Source: Diphasiastrum complanatum
Lineage: Eukaryota; Streptophyta; Lycopodiopsida; Lycopodiales; Lycopodiaceae
Assembly: GCA_029204225.1 (NCBI GenBank)
Contig: CM055104.1
Span: 21,947,952-22,011,951 of the forward strand
Length of the DNA: 64,000 nucleotides
Direction: 5' to 3'
Both the position numbers and the translations under genes were made by a program. This document shows, piece after piece, positions 24,781-40,095 of this stretch. Position 1 is the stretch's first letter. Each line of letters begins with the position of its first letter. Below the pieces are notes generated by a model, which worked only from the letters and a program-made list of their open reading frames with translations, made no database searches and was not told where the DNA came from.

Positions 24781-25476
24781 TGTGAAAGTACTGTACTTTA
24801 GGACCATAAATGGATCTACAAAAGATCCACAAGAGTGATTGGATGCTTGCTTAACAATCTATCAAAACACTAGACACAAAAAAGTTGATCTAGATTGGCA
24901 ATTTGACAAACAACAAGCATTAACAATCAAAAGCATTGATAGACATTGAAATCCGAGCCCACACGTGTGTACTACAGGTTGTAGTACGGCCTTCAACCTA
25001 AGAAACAAGTAGAAGTTGATTTGGTTTCATTTGGATCACAAAAACTCTATGTACATAGTGACCTAGCTTGAGATTGCCAATTAGCTCCAAAAATTTTCTA
25101 TCTTCTCACTATGGAGAGAGGTAATACATAGCAAATTCGACTTCCTTCTTGAAGTTAATTCCAACATGTAATAAGGAAGTTAACTCACTCTCCTTGACCT
25201 AAAATGAAACCCTAGTCTATTTCCTAGAGTCATGCTTGGTAGATAGCTAGTTGGTCAAATTTTCACCTTAAATCTAGGATTTAGGTCCTATAAACTAGGA
25301 ATCACTACCAAAATGACATGACCAACCCTACGGACTTGACTTAACCTACATTAGGAGTGGGTTGCCACATGGCATATTGGCCTCACATGTGTGGAATCCA
25401 CTTATGTACAAAATTTACATTATACTACATGGTTTTTGATCAAGCTAGATTTGCCAATTTTTGGCAATTCTTCACA
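24781..25476 (-). mobile_element. 3' LTR of element A, inverted (696 bp)
   Basis: It is the reverse complement of 18135-18830 over the full 696 bp with only scattered differences, for example ACACGTGTG and TACTACA(G) variants near 24965. On the minus strand it begins TGTGAAGAATTGCC at 25476 and ends TTTCACA at 24781. Confidence 0.93.
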
Positions 25477-25980
25477 CTCCTCAAATTTAGCTTGATCTAT
25501 CTACAACTCTCTTGCTAGATGAATGAATGCTTTTAGAAGTGTTTAAAAAATCCAGCTACAAACAAGGAACTTTTGAGACTCCAATAGAGAATGATGTCCA
25601 TGAAGGTTCTTTCAACACCTCTTAGAGGATCCCTTACAAGATGTTCCATAAATGTGTCTATATACATGTAGCACACTTCAAAAACTATACATCATGCCAA
25701 GCCATGGATTCCAAGGCATTTTGTGCACTTGAAGATACATCAATTAAAATATTAAGTGCATAAATAATGTTGCCAAAGACAACTTGCCTTGCTTGATCCA
25801 TATGATTGAGTCTTGATGGCTCCATCTTGATACTCAAGGTTCTTCTTGGAATCCTTGGGTCTTGAGCTTGCTCCTCCACTTGACTTGACTCCAAACCTTC
25901 AATGAATTGAATAATGTGTTGGTCCAAAGCTACTCCTTCAAGTTAACAAATCTCAAGTTGGAATGTAATTTAGACTTTAT
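25477..25980 (-). mobile_element. 3' end of the internal region of element A (inverted)
   Basis: On the minus strand this stretch leads into the LTR with TTTGAGGAG, a weak polypurine tract. It contains an 80-codon open frame (25927-25685) with IEGLESSQVEEQAQDP and QARQVVFGNIIYALN. No copia RNase H motif is present. The homology to the element should stop near 25980, the second internal inversion junction. Confidence 0.6.
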
Positions 25981-26314
25981 TATGGGACCTCAACGAGTTG
26001 TCGTGTTCAACGCGATGCTTTGTATCGGGTTTTGATAAAACAAAATAGAAACTTCATTCAGTGCGTCAACTCTTCATGTGTTGGGTATTAGAGTGTATTA
26101 CAATAAATTACTCTTCATAAATGAGATCGTTTGATTTAAAATATTTCCAAGAACGCTACAATAGCTATCATTTGTAAAATTTAAGTAAATTTATATTAAA
26201 ATAACATGTAAATCAATAGATTTTGACTTTATAAATAAATCATAGCAAGCTTCTTGATGTGCTCTATTGCTGATTAAAAAATACAATTTGATGTTGAATA
26301 AACGTGAATAACGA
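25981..26314. other. Junction region, no gene
   Basis: Contains CAACGCGATGCTTTGTATCG at about 26007. It resembles the CAACTCGATGCACTGCATTG words of the palindrome cluster at 21475-21660 (about 15 of 20 positions). Otherwise AT-rich. Confidence 0.4.
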
Positions 26315-27920
26315 GTATTTTTATCACGTCCAAGAGTAAAAAGAAGCAAACCCCGAAAATAGAGTTGGCGAATGTGGAAAAAAGACAAAAGTTACCACAT
26401 GACAGTCGAAATGTAGGAATATTGCCTGATACACAGATTCCAGCAATGTTGAAGGCCAGACAAGCGGATCCATTATCAAGACGTTATTCTGATCTGAATG
26501 TGAAAGATCCAAGAGGAAAATCAATAAAAGAATCTTCCTCGTCTACCATTAAAAAATTGCCAAATAATTCCTGGGCCTTATCCTATTCTGTTGAAGAAGG
26601 CCTATTCTTGTATGTGTGCAAGTTGAAAGCGACTGCTCTGAATGAGAGTAACTCGAAGTCCTGTGGTCGTATTCAGAAAATAGATTATGAGGGTGACTCT
26701 GGGGAGTCTATCCTTATTGAGACCCAGGGGACCAATGATGATCTCAGATTATTTTCTTTGATGGAAGCTAACATGTGTTTAACTGCTCATCTTCTTGATA
26801 AGTTGAAGACAATTTTAAAAAACTCAAAGAACTTAATTAAAGATTTGCTGCCTTTCATTCAGCAATCTATACCAATTAGTGAGGACTTGTCCTCACCGAA
26901 AGTACCATCTCCAAAAAAGAAACGCCCTCCATCTCAAAGAACAAAAGCTGCGATCAAAGCCCAATCCTCTGAAAAGCCAAAGACAGTCAAAGTCATGGTC
27001 AAGAAAAAATCAAAAAATGATGATGAAACATCTGGCAGTTCTGATAGTGTCGGTGATTCTGAAAGTGAGGCCATATTACCTGGTGGTTGCTAAGAACAGG
27101 CATAATAAAGACTAATCAGAATAAAATTAGGGAGGCAATTCAGAACGAGAAGCTTGCATCACGCAAGATCTTCACGTTACCTATTGAAAAAGTTCATAGG
27201 CCACCTATAGACCCAGATACAGGTAGGAGAACGATGGAAGTGCGGGCACCTCACAAAGTGCATGTCACAAATTTGATGAAGAAAATGAAGCTAAATCCAC
27301 ATGCGACTATTGTGCCTTTCATTGTTTTAGTTGATCCTTATCAGTGTCCTTCTAAAAAAGTTTTTAATGAGAAAAAATAAAGCTTTATGATTATTATGTT
27401 ATTGCTGGCTCCCACTCAATAGAGGCGCGAAGACATCTAGTGGCCACGTATCCCACTACCAATATTTTTCGATTTTTTTAATGTAAAATATTTTGTAATT
27501 TGGCCCTCGAAGAAGCGAAGTTATTGGCCTGGGACCACAACAATAATAACGACTACAGGGCCAGGATGTCATTTATTGAGAAAATACGATTTTTCCACCA
27601 TGAATACGTTGATTATATTAAATCTCACGAGAAAGCTGATGGTGCCCTGAGGGGCCAATGTTTGCTGGAGGTTGGAGTTGTCGTGGATGAGACAGAAAAG
27701 TCCCATGGCCTCCAAAAATATAGTTCATGGTTTTAATTGGCTTTTCGTCAAGGTCAGGTTGGAATATTCAAGATATTATTTTCGGAATGTGGGAGAATAA
27801 AGAGCTGAAGGGCCAGAAAGTCTCAAAGGGAAAAACTATTCTCACGGATTTGTCGAAAGAGGCTACGAAGAAGCTTGATCTTCATATTGAGGAGCTCACT
27901 GATGATATGAGGGGGCATTG

Positions 27921-28005
27921 GTATGTAATTTTAAATATTGATGTTTTGTTTTAAATCTTCAGGATATATTATGAAACTTATATATTTGTTGTTGTGGTTT
28001 TATAG
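27921..28005 (+). other. Probable spliceosomal intron in the methyltransferase pseudogene
   Basis: 85 bp from GTATGTAATT to GGTTTTATAG, AT-rich and stop-filled. It separates EELTDDMRGH from KKAKAGEDLDCPPNF. The ends fit a plant GT-AG intron. Confidence 0.6.
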
Positions 28006-28803
28006 CCAAAGAAAGCTAAGGCTGGAGAGGACTTGGATTGCCCTCCAAATTTTTTATCGCATATACAGAGGGCTAAAGAAGAACGAATGATCTCCTGCCA
28101 TTGTCTGAGGATTATAAGAACTTCACATGTCTTTTGGATCCGATGAAGACATTTACTTATCGGGTTGTTTGTTCTAATATCTTGAAATTGATAGATGTTG
28201 TCCCAAAGCATGAGTATACTCTTGCTATTGCGGATATTCCATATGGTTTCAGAATGTCTGGCTCCGTTAATGACTTGAAACCATTTTCGTACCCTCAAAT
28301 AACTAAGCTGGTGATTGATTTTGCTGCCTTGACAACATTTTCTTTATGGAGATGTATGATTTTACATAGCGTGGCCCAATTGTCATCAATGATTGCATCT
28401 CTGAAAACCACATGTCATGCTATTGGGCACCTTGTATGGTATGTCATTTAAACTATATATTGTGATATTTATTTTGATGTAGTTGATGTTTGAAAATGTA
28501 TGTCTGAATGCTAATATGGTATTACATATGTAAGAACACAAATCTTGAGCGTGCACTCAATTCTTTTGAAATGATGACGATGGGCTACTATGATGCGCAT
28601 GAGAAAAAATGATTACGAATCCATTGCAATGAGCAATGTAGTAATGTCATTTCTTGTCCAGTTGTGACTTGGAAATTGAGACACTTAGAGGGTGATAGGT
28701 CTTTGCTTAACCCTTACCAAAAGCCTCAAAGATTAGTCAACAAATTAATTGATATGTTAATTGAATGAGGATGATTGGGTTCTGGACCTGTTTGCATGAA
28801 CAG

Positions 28804-28915
28804 GTATGAAGATGTGTTTCTTTGCTTACAATTAGTTTTTAAAATCGATTATTAACTTTTGAATTTAATTTTGTTTTTTGCGAATAACTTATTTTTTTAT
28901 ATACTTTAAATGTAG
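28804..28915 (+). other. Probable intron splitting methyltransferase motif I
   Basis: 112 bp from GTATGAAGAT to TTTAAATGTAG, AT-rich. Its removal joins the DLFA-containing exon to TTTCCALKKNKNCIAVEVD, restoring the expected spacing between motifs I and II. Confidence 0.65.
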
Positions 28916-29266
28916 TAACTACCACATGTTGTGCCCTCAAGAAAAACAAGAATTGCATAGCTGTTGAAGTGGATGAAGTCCAGGCAATCTACATTGAGAT
29001 GAGAGTGGCTGCTACTCGGGAACTTCCAGATGAAGATCGGGAAGTTGGGGGCTCGAGCAGTCGACAATAGTGAGAGCTTCCACAGTGCCTCATTCGAATT
29101 GGTTCCCCCACTTCTAAATGAAGAAGGGGAGCTAGTTGGGTTGAGAGATGATATTAGTGAGCCCCCTCAAGATTGCACTGAGAGGGCTATTGATGTCATT
29201 GAAGAGGGACAGGCCTCTCAATCAGCCGAGAAGGCATTACTGGATATGTTGCTAGATATTGCTTGA

Positions 29267-30339
29267 TACTTTAGGGAAAATATGCTGCTGGATATTGTTT
29301 GGAAGACATAAATGTTATTGGCAGGAACCTTATGTTATTGGATACTTATATTTGAATGGCAAGTGCCAAATTTGAAAATCAAGATTTTATTTTTGTGAGA
29401 TTCAGAAAGATATTATGCTTCATGAGCTTATTATTAGATTTATAAAAAGTTCTGTTTTATGCATTATTATTCTGCTAGATAAATTAATTTCTTATGAAAA
29501 AATTTTATTGGATACTTTTAATGCAATCTAATACATCATTATAAAGTGTTGAAAATATCTAGATGACAATCAAAATGTGATTTGTTTAATGATTTATGCA
29601 AGTACATATAACAAAATCTCAACGATGAGCACATTAGCTATATGCATTTTAAGTTCATTTTTTGTTTGTGATATTTTTTAAACAATATCAAATTTGCAAT
29701 GCACATAATTGTATAGTTTCTTACTAATGTATTTTTGAAAATATGGTATGTGCATTTTGAGGATTTTAAAAAGTCAAAAAGCCTGCACTTAAAAACAATA
29801 ATTTTACGCAAAAATGTGATTTTATTTTTAATACCTTGATTTTTAAAAGTTTTGGAGGGAATCTTCTTAGGAGAAACCTTTTCAATTACCCCCTCAAAAG
29901 GAAATTGTGTGTAAATTGCAAATGCAGCTAAATAAGGCCCTAACTGCCAAAACAACCGAAAAAGCCAATATACCCTTACTAGACATCCTAATTGTTCCCT
30001 ATTTAACATGATTAATGGTGTCAACATTTGATTCAAGACTGCAAAGGTAGCAATTCTACTATGTTTGGATGTTATAGATTTTCATTTGAATGCTGACAAG
30101 TTGGCAAGCACATAATCTATCGTTCAGGATTTTGTGTATGCTCAGGGGCTTGACACCATTACCACATTGCTTGAGACCATTACCTAGGCCTATTCTTCCA
30201 CGGGGAAACAACCTTCACATGTGTGGAAACAGCTTTTTAGGCCCCTATAAAATGCATGCAAGCATGGCCCAATAATCATAATTAATCATAAATTACAACA
30301 TTAGGGATACTAATCTAAACATCAACTCTAATAGCTTCG
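29267..30339. other. AT-rich DNA, no gene recognised
   Basis: The minus-strand ORF 29638-30036 is Lys/Phe-rich, as expected of AT-rich random sequence, and has no domain. Confidence 0.5.
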
Positions 30340-30560
30340 AATGGAGTCATTGCTAATACTCCAAGACCTGTTTGCCTTGTCCTCGATAAGGTGGAGGAGC
30401 CTCAAGGTGGACAAGAGTTGCAAAGATACAAGAAGAAGACAAATCTTACTCTATGTTGCATTAACATGAATGTAAGCAATGAGCTTCTAAGAGAGGTAGC
30501 CTCTTGTATTTCGGCCAAGGAGTCATGAGACTCATTAAAGGCCACTTATGAGTCAATTTG
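30340..30560 (+). pseudogene. Gag remnant related to element A
   Basis: With frame changes the segment reads MESLLILQDL, then QRYKKKTNLTLCCINMNVSN and ELLREVASCISAKES. Element A has MESLLVLQDL, ARYKKRSRLALHYVKMNVSN and DLLREVSACTSAKEA at the corresponding places. It contains at least one stop (TGA after AKES) and ends abruptly near 30560. Confidence 0.8.
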
Positions 30561-31360
30561 TCAAAAATTTTCCCTGGAAAAAAAAATATTTCGAAGCCCG
30601 GGTGCCCGAGAAAAAATTACGACAAAAAAAAAATTCTGAAATTTTTATCTCAGGCACATTTTTTGAAAAAAAAAATTCGAAATTTTTTTCTCAGGCACGC
30701 GGGCATTAGCGCTAAGCACTAATGCCGAGGTGCTTGAGAAAAAAATAAATTGAAATTTTTTTTTTGGGGGGAAAAGAAATTTTTGAAAAAAAATTTGATT
30801 TGTTCTCGAGCACCCGAGCGTTTGCGCCGGCTCTAATGCCCGGGTGCCCGAGAAAAAAATTGAAAAAAATTGTGTTTGTCTAAAATTACGAAGCCTAGTG
30901 TCTTCAAGTGTGGCATTTGGAAAGTAGATGCCTAATAAAACCACATTTGTAGTTTGATTTATGTTCATACATACATGTGTACAATTTTCAAGTTATAAAT
31001 GTGTACAATGTCAAGAGAAAACTGACATTTGGACTTCACACCAAGGTCCACAAAGTGGTTGTTTTTTATTTTCTTTGTGAAAAATATATGTTTTTGTTTT
31101 ATTTCTTTTTGAGTCCCATTCCAAAATGGAACTTGTTTCAGAATGGGCAACTATGGTTCAAAAGCCTTCAATAGCCAAGCTCGCCACTAAAAAATTGTTT
31201 GAATCAAACAAATCTTGATTCAATTCAATTTGGCTCATAAACTTGAACTAAAAAGAAGCAACCTAAAACAAATTGTACTTTGCTCATGTATTTGAGATTA
31301 TAAACTCAATTGTCAATGTGTTGCCACACCTTCATTCTTAAAACCAAAAAAATAGTATTA
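30561..31360. repeat. Low-complexity segment with CCCGGGTGCCCGAGAAAAAA-type words
   Basis: From 30590 to 30860, A/T runs alternate with GC-rich words of the type GGGTGCCCGAG or CTCAGGCAC. At about 30690-30740 an imperfect inverted repeat is centred on GGCATTAGCGCTAAGCACTA, with an 8-bp perfect core GGCATTAG/CTAATGCC. From 30870 to 31360 nothing is recognised. Confidence 0.6.
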
Positions 31361-31369
31361 GAATATTTC

Positions 31370-31545
31370 TCATATTAAGGAAGTGCTCGTCATCGTACAA
31401 TCTATCATAATATTGCTCGCCAAAAACAATTCCTCATATTAGAGAAGTGCTCGCCATCATACAATGTATCTTAATATTGCTCGCCAAATTTTGCTCGCCT
31501 TGACATGCTCGCCGAGATATGCTCGCCAAAAAATCGCGTCCGTCT
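31370..31545 (+). repeat. Short tandem duplication with TGCTCGCC words
   Basis: Two units of about 65 bp start CTCATATTAAGGAAGTGCTC and CTCATATTAGAGAAGTGCTC and end near ATATTGCTCGCC. Three further TGCTCGCC words follow up to 31530. Confidence 0.75.
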
Positions 31546-32672
<1,127 letters not shown>

Positions 32673-32673
32673 G

Positions 32674-32685
32674 TGGTATCAGAGC
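32674..32685 (+). promoter_or_regulatory. Primer-binding site of element B
   Basis: TGGTATCAGAGC, the initiator-tRNA-Met complement, lies one base after the CCAACA LTR end. Confidence 0.9.
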
Positions 32686-32778
32686 GTGGTTGTCTGACAA
32701 GTCATAGCCCATAAGGTTCAAAGACCAGATTAAGAACGACCAAAGAGCCTTATTCTAGTTGGAACATTGTAAAATACA

Positions 32779-33902
32779 ATGTCATCTATAAGCAGCATTC
32801 AATATACACCATTCTTCAAGCAGATGGGTCAAACTACCTAGCCTGGAAGGTGAAGACATCGCTTATTCTAAGAGGAGAAGCACTATGGCCATGGGTGGAC
32901 GGGACCGAAGAGATGCCAGCCAATGCTGGAAAGGAGCTTCGTGAATGGAAGGAGAAAAATTGATAAAGTAGTAGCTGTCATATCCTCCTCAATCGAAGAC
33001 ATTATTACTCTCGATCTCTCATCCATATCGAATGCACAAGAACTATGGGATGCATTGAAGTCAAGATTTGAGACCAAGTCACGCAACCAAATCATGCATT
33101 TGGAAGATCAACTCGCATACCTACGCTAGAATGGCAAAGACCTCACAACATTCATCAAAAACATGAAGAACCTATTCCTCTCCTTGCATAACATCGGCAT
33201 GGAGCACGTAGTCTCACAGGAGAAGCAACTAATGTACCTATTGCGCGCGCTACCAAGATCATTCCAAACAACGCACACTCTACTAGCAAAAGATCCTACA
33301 ATGACTCTCGAAAAAGCAATAAGCGAGGTCAACGAAGAAGTAGAAGCAAGAGAGCACTATGATGACAGACAAGAATTTGACCAAGCTCTATACAGCAGTA
33401 AAGATCAATGGAAAAACAAGCCTCATCCTAAGAGGGAGTCATCTCAAATACCAGACCACAATCAACAGAGAGAAGGTGACAAAGAAGGGAGATCGAAGGC
33501 ACCTACTCAGCACATACCGCAAGGTGGCGACAAGAAATTCTACGTTAGATACAGATGCGATGGACACGCCATTGACACATGTTGGTTGAATCCAAACATT
33601 CAATGCATACACTGTCACAAAAAGGGTCACATAACAATAGACTGCTATCAAAACCAAAGAAGTAAGAAGACCCTGAACAGGAAGGAACCCTCCAACAACT
33701 CGCCGTATGTAGAGGAACCAGAATCCTTGAAGATGGTTGAAGAGAGAACAAGCAGCAATCCATCTGCTTATTTATGCATAGATGTATGTGCTACATCACA
33801 AGCCGACATTCAAGAAGTTGTTCTTGATTCGAGAGCCACGTCACACTTTGAAAAAACAAGACACATGATAGCTGACTTCCGGCAAACCTATATATCATGT
33901 TG
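32779..33902 (+). pseudogene. Gag and protease remnant of copia element B
   Basis: From the ATG at 32779 the frame is soon broken, then reads a copia Gag: ISNAQELWDALKSRFETKS, a stop at 33127, then FIKNMKNLFLSLHNIG and LRALPRSFQTTHTLLAK. Two zinc-knuckle-like stretches follow. CIHCHKKGHITIDC is complete; an earlier GHAIDTCW stretch has lost its first cysteine pair. The protease motif reads VVLDSRATSHF, with R in place of the essential glycine of D-S-G. The frame closes at 33902, and reverse-transcriptase sequence begins only tens of bases later, so the integrase has been deleted. Confidence 0.88.
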
Positions 33903-33929
33903 AGAGATGGATTACAACACCAAGTAAGC

Positions 33930-35480
33930 GGAACTGGCGCACTATGGCTGAACACCAACAAGAGAGACAGAAGACTTGATGATGTCCTGGAAGAGAAAAT
34001 GACATCCATGAATCAAAATGATGTATGGGATCTCAAACCCGTACCATCAAATAGGAAGACTGTCAAATGTAAATGGGTCTACAAATACAAATACGGACCA
34101 AAAGGCAATGTATCAAAATACAAGGCTAGGCAGTTGCAAAGGGATTCTCACAAAAGTATGGTGTTGACTACACTTATACCTTTTCACTTGTGGTCAAGCA
34201 TACATGACTATGCATATTGTTCGCATATGCAGTAGCCTAAAATCTGAAAATTCATATTGTAGATGAGAAGATAACGTTTCTGCATGGAGATCTAAAGGAA
34301 GAAATCTACATGGACCAACCACCAGGTTTTACCTGTAAGATATTTGTTGACTATGTCTATAGAATGCGCAAGAGCATCTACGGATTGAAACAGTCCGCTA
34401 GGCAATGGTACAAGAAGAAGGATCACACACTTAGATCCTTAGCCTTCCATCCTCTAATGGTTGATTATAACGTCTATGTAAAGATCATAGATAATGAAAT
34501 CATAATCATCGGTGTCTACGTTGATGACACCTTGATTCTGTCAAGAAGTGACACTCTGATCGCACAAGTGAAAGAAGATATTTCAAGGCACTTTGAGATA
34601 TCAGATCTAGGAGAAGCAAAATGCTACCTAGGCTTGCAAATCGAAAGAGATCTTGAAGGTGGAAAATTATACCTACACCAGTCAAGATACATTCAAAGGG
34701 TCCTTGATGATTTTGACATGAAAAATTGCAAAGGAGTAGACACTACAATGATTCATGGCATAGTGTTGACAAATAAAGACCATCCCAGAGACGATGCAGA
34801 GTGGGAAGCTATGCTGCAAAGGCCTTATAGAAGGCTTATCGGTTCATTAATGTATGTGGCAAATAACACACAACCAGACATTGCTTATAAAATATTCAGA
34901 ATGAGTCAACTCAAATTTAATCCAGGACCTACACACTGGAAGGTTGCTAATAGGATCTTGCAATACCTGAAACAAACAAAGGACTATGGTCTTTGCTTTT
35001 CTCGAGATACAAGATTCCAAGTGAGGTCCTACAGTGATGCAAGTTGGGCATCTATGAAGGATGACTCGAAGAGTATTTCAAGGGGCTGCACTATAGTAGC
35101 CGATGCAGTTGTTCTTTGGATCAATAAGAAACAAATGATTACCACACAATCATCCTGTGAAGCTAAATACGTTGCAGCAGCCAAAATGGCCAATGAGTTA
35201 CATGGCTCAGACAGTTTCTTAATGGACTAGGAGAAAACAATGATGAGTCACTGATCCTGTACATGGATAACACATCCGCCATAACTTGATGAAGGATCCC
35301 GTGTTTCATTCCAAAATGAAACACATCGCTATCAAATATCATCCGATAAGGGATCTAGTTGAGAAAGACAAACTCAAAACCGAATTTGTTACAACAAAGC
35401 AAATGGTAGCTGATATTTTTACCAAGCCTCTTGACAAGAGAATGTTTGAGAAGCACGTGTGAGTTTAGGATTCTTACAAA
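33930..35480 (+). pseudogene. Reverse transcriptase-RNase H remnant of copia element B
   Basis: Starts with MNQNDVWDLKPVP and VKCKWVYKYKYGPKGNVSKY, the N-terminal signature of copia reverse transcriptase, then frames break. A 306-codon ORF (34310-35230) carries MDQPPGFTC, RKSIYGLKQSARQWY, the catalytic VYVDDTLIL, ISDLGEAKCYLGLQIERD, LIGSLMYVANNTQPDIAY and the RNase H pieces YSDASWASMKDDSKS and QSSCEAKYVAAA. After a stop, further RNase H text continues to TTKQMVADIFTKPLDKRM at about 35430. The catalytic YVDD is intact, but the polyprotein is broken both upstream and downstream. Confidence 0.93.
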
Positions 35481-35503
35481 ATTACCATGCTTTGAGAGGG
35501 AGC

Positions 35504-39232
<3,729 letters not shown>

Positions 39233-40095
39233 GGTGCTATCTCTAAAGCAATAGTGAAGCATACCATAGGTATGTTATTCACCTCTTCACATATTGTCTT
39301 GCTTCTGACAACGAACAGTCACGAGATTATTGTGTTGAAAAGTTCATGCATGATTGATACCGTTTTGTAAGGAATGATGGGCCGCTGGCTAGCACGTTGT
39401 AATGGACAGAAGTCCGCGCCTCCTACTATTGCTTCTTGAGAATTGGAGCATAGTAGTAGTGGGCTGATGAATTCCTTCTGAAGTGCGATGGACCTGCTCC
39501 ATTTGCTAAGTTTTTTGAAGTATATCACATTTGGTTGCCTTTTGAATTCCGATGGACCTACTCCATGCGTATTTTTGTGGGTAGACTATCGTAAAGGATA
39601 GCCATCTGAAGTGCGATGGACCTCCATCGCTATCTATTGTTTTCAGAATGATAAAAGTATTTATGGCTATTGATAATGCATAAGTTTGTCTCTACGGAAA
39701 CCTTTTGCAGAAGGCCGCCCACCATGATTGTGGCTCATTTAAATACAAGCTTGTGATTATAATAAAGAGTGTAATATGTATGTGCTCAGCAGATGACTAA
39801 TGCACATGGTTAGCTTGGGATGTAAGCACGAGAATGTGCTGGTTTTCTATAACTGTAGCTATCTGAATGCAAGAGTAACATTAATACTTTATTGCTTTCT
39901 ATATTCGATAAACAGTCGAGCTAGGAACTGATGACTCCGTCACCCCTTGACACACAGATATTGGCTTATAATAAAGAAGTGCATGTGTTTGAGTTTAACA
40001 CCATTGCAAGATTACGATAATGCATAAAAAAGGTTGCACTACTATTAATCCATCACTTTTGATTTGGAATTGGTAGTATGTAAGTAGGGTTTTGC
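39233..40095. other. Leader of unit U2, no gene
   Basis: Contains three GCGATGGACCTGCTCC-like words at 39485, 39549 and 39611, the counterpart of the GATGGA cluster in U1. Nothing else is recognised. Confidence 0.45.

Larger units (their letters stand above)
26315..29266 (+). pseudogene. Decayed ParB-like plus beta-class amino-DNA methyltransferase gene
   Basis: Fragments in successive frames form one protein-like order. (1) 26315-27093: a frame of about 260 codons ending in a Lys/Ser-rich tail; no known domain. (2) 27087-27480: VHVTNLMKKMKLNPHATIVP, then YYVIAGSHSIEARRHL, like the ParB/sulfiredoxin fold with its G-x-H-x-x-E-A element. (3) 27500-27920: helical text with FFHHEYVDYIK and FGMWENKELKG. 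(4) About 28228-28250: IADIPYGF, methyltransferase motif IV. (5) 28709-28726: NPYQKP, motif X-like. (6) 28770-28796: DDWVLDLFA, motif I. (7) 28951-28983: CIAVEVDEVQ, motif II with its acidic residue. The order IV-X-I-II is that of beta-class N6-adenine/N4-cytosine methyltransferases. Motif I is broken: a stop follows DLFA and the following glycine position is lost. At least five frameshifts and several stops mark it as dead. Two intron-like gaps suggest it was once a spliced nuclear gene. Confidence 0.65.

Noticed and set aside
18135-25476. Foldback (inverted-repeat) transposon with 696-bp ends
   Set aside because: The LTR is followed by a tRNA primer site and a copia gag, and the target duplication is oriented as for an LTR element broken by inversion.
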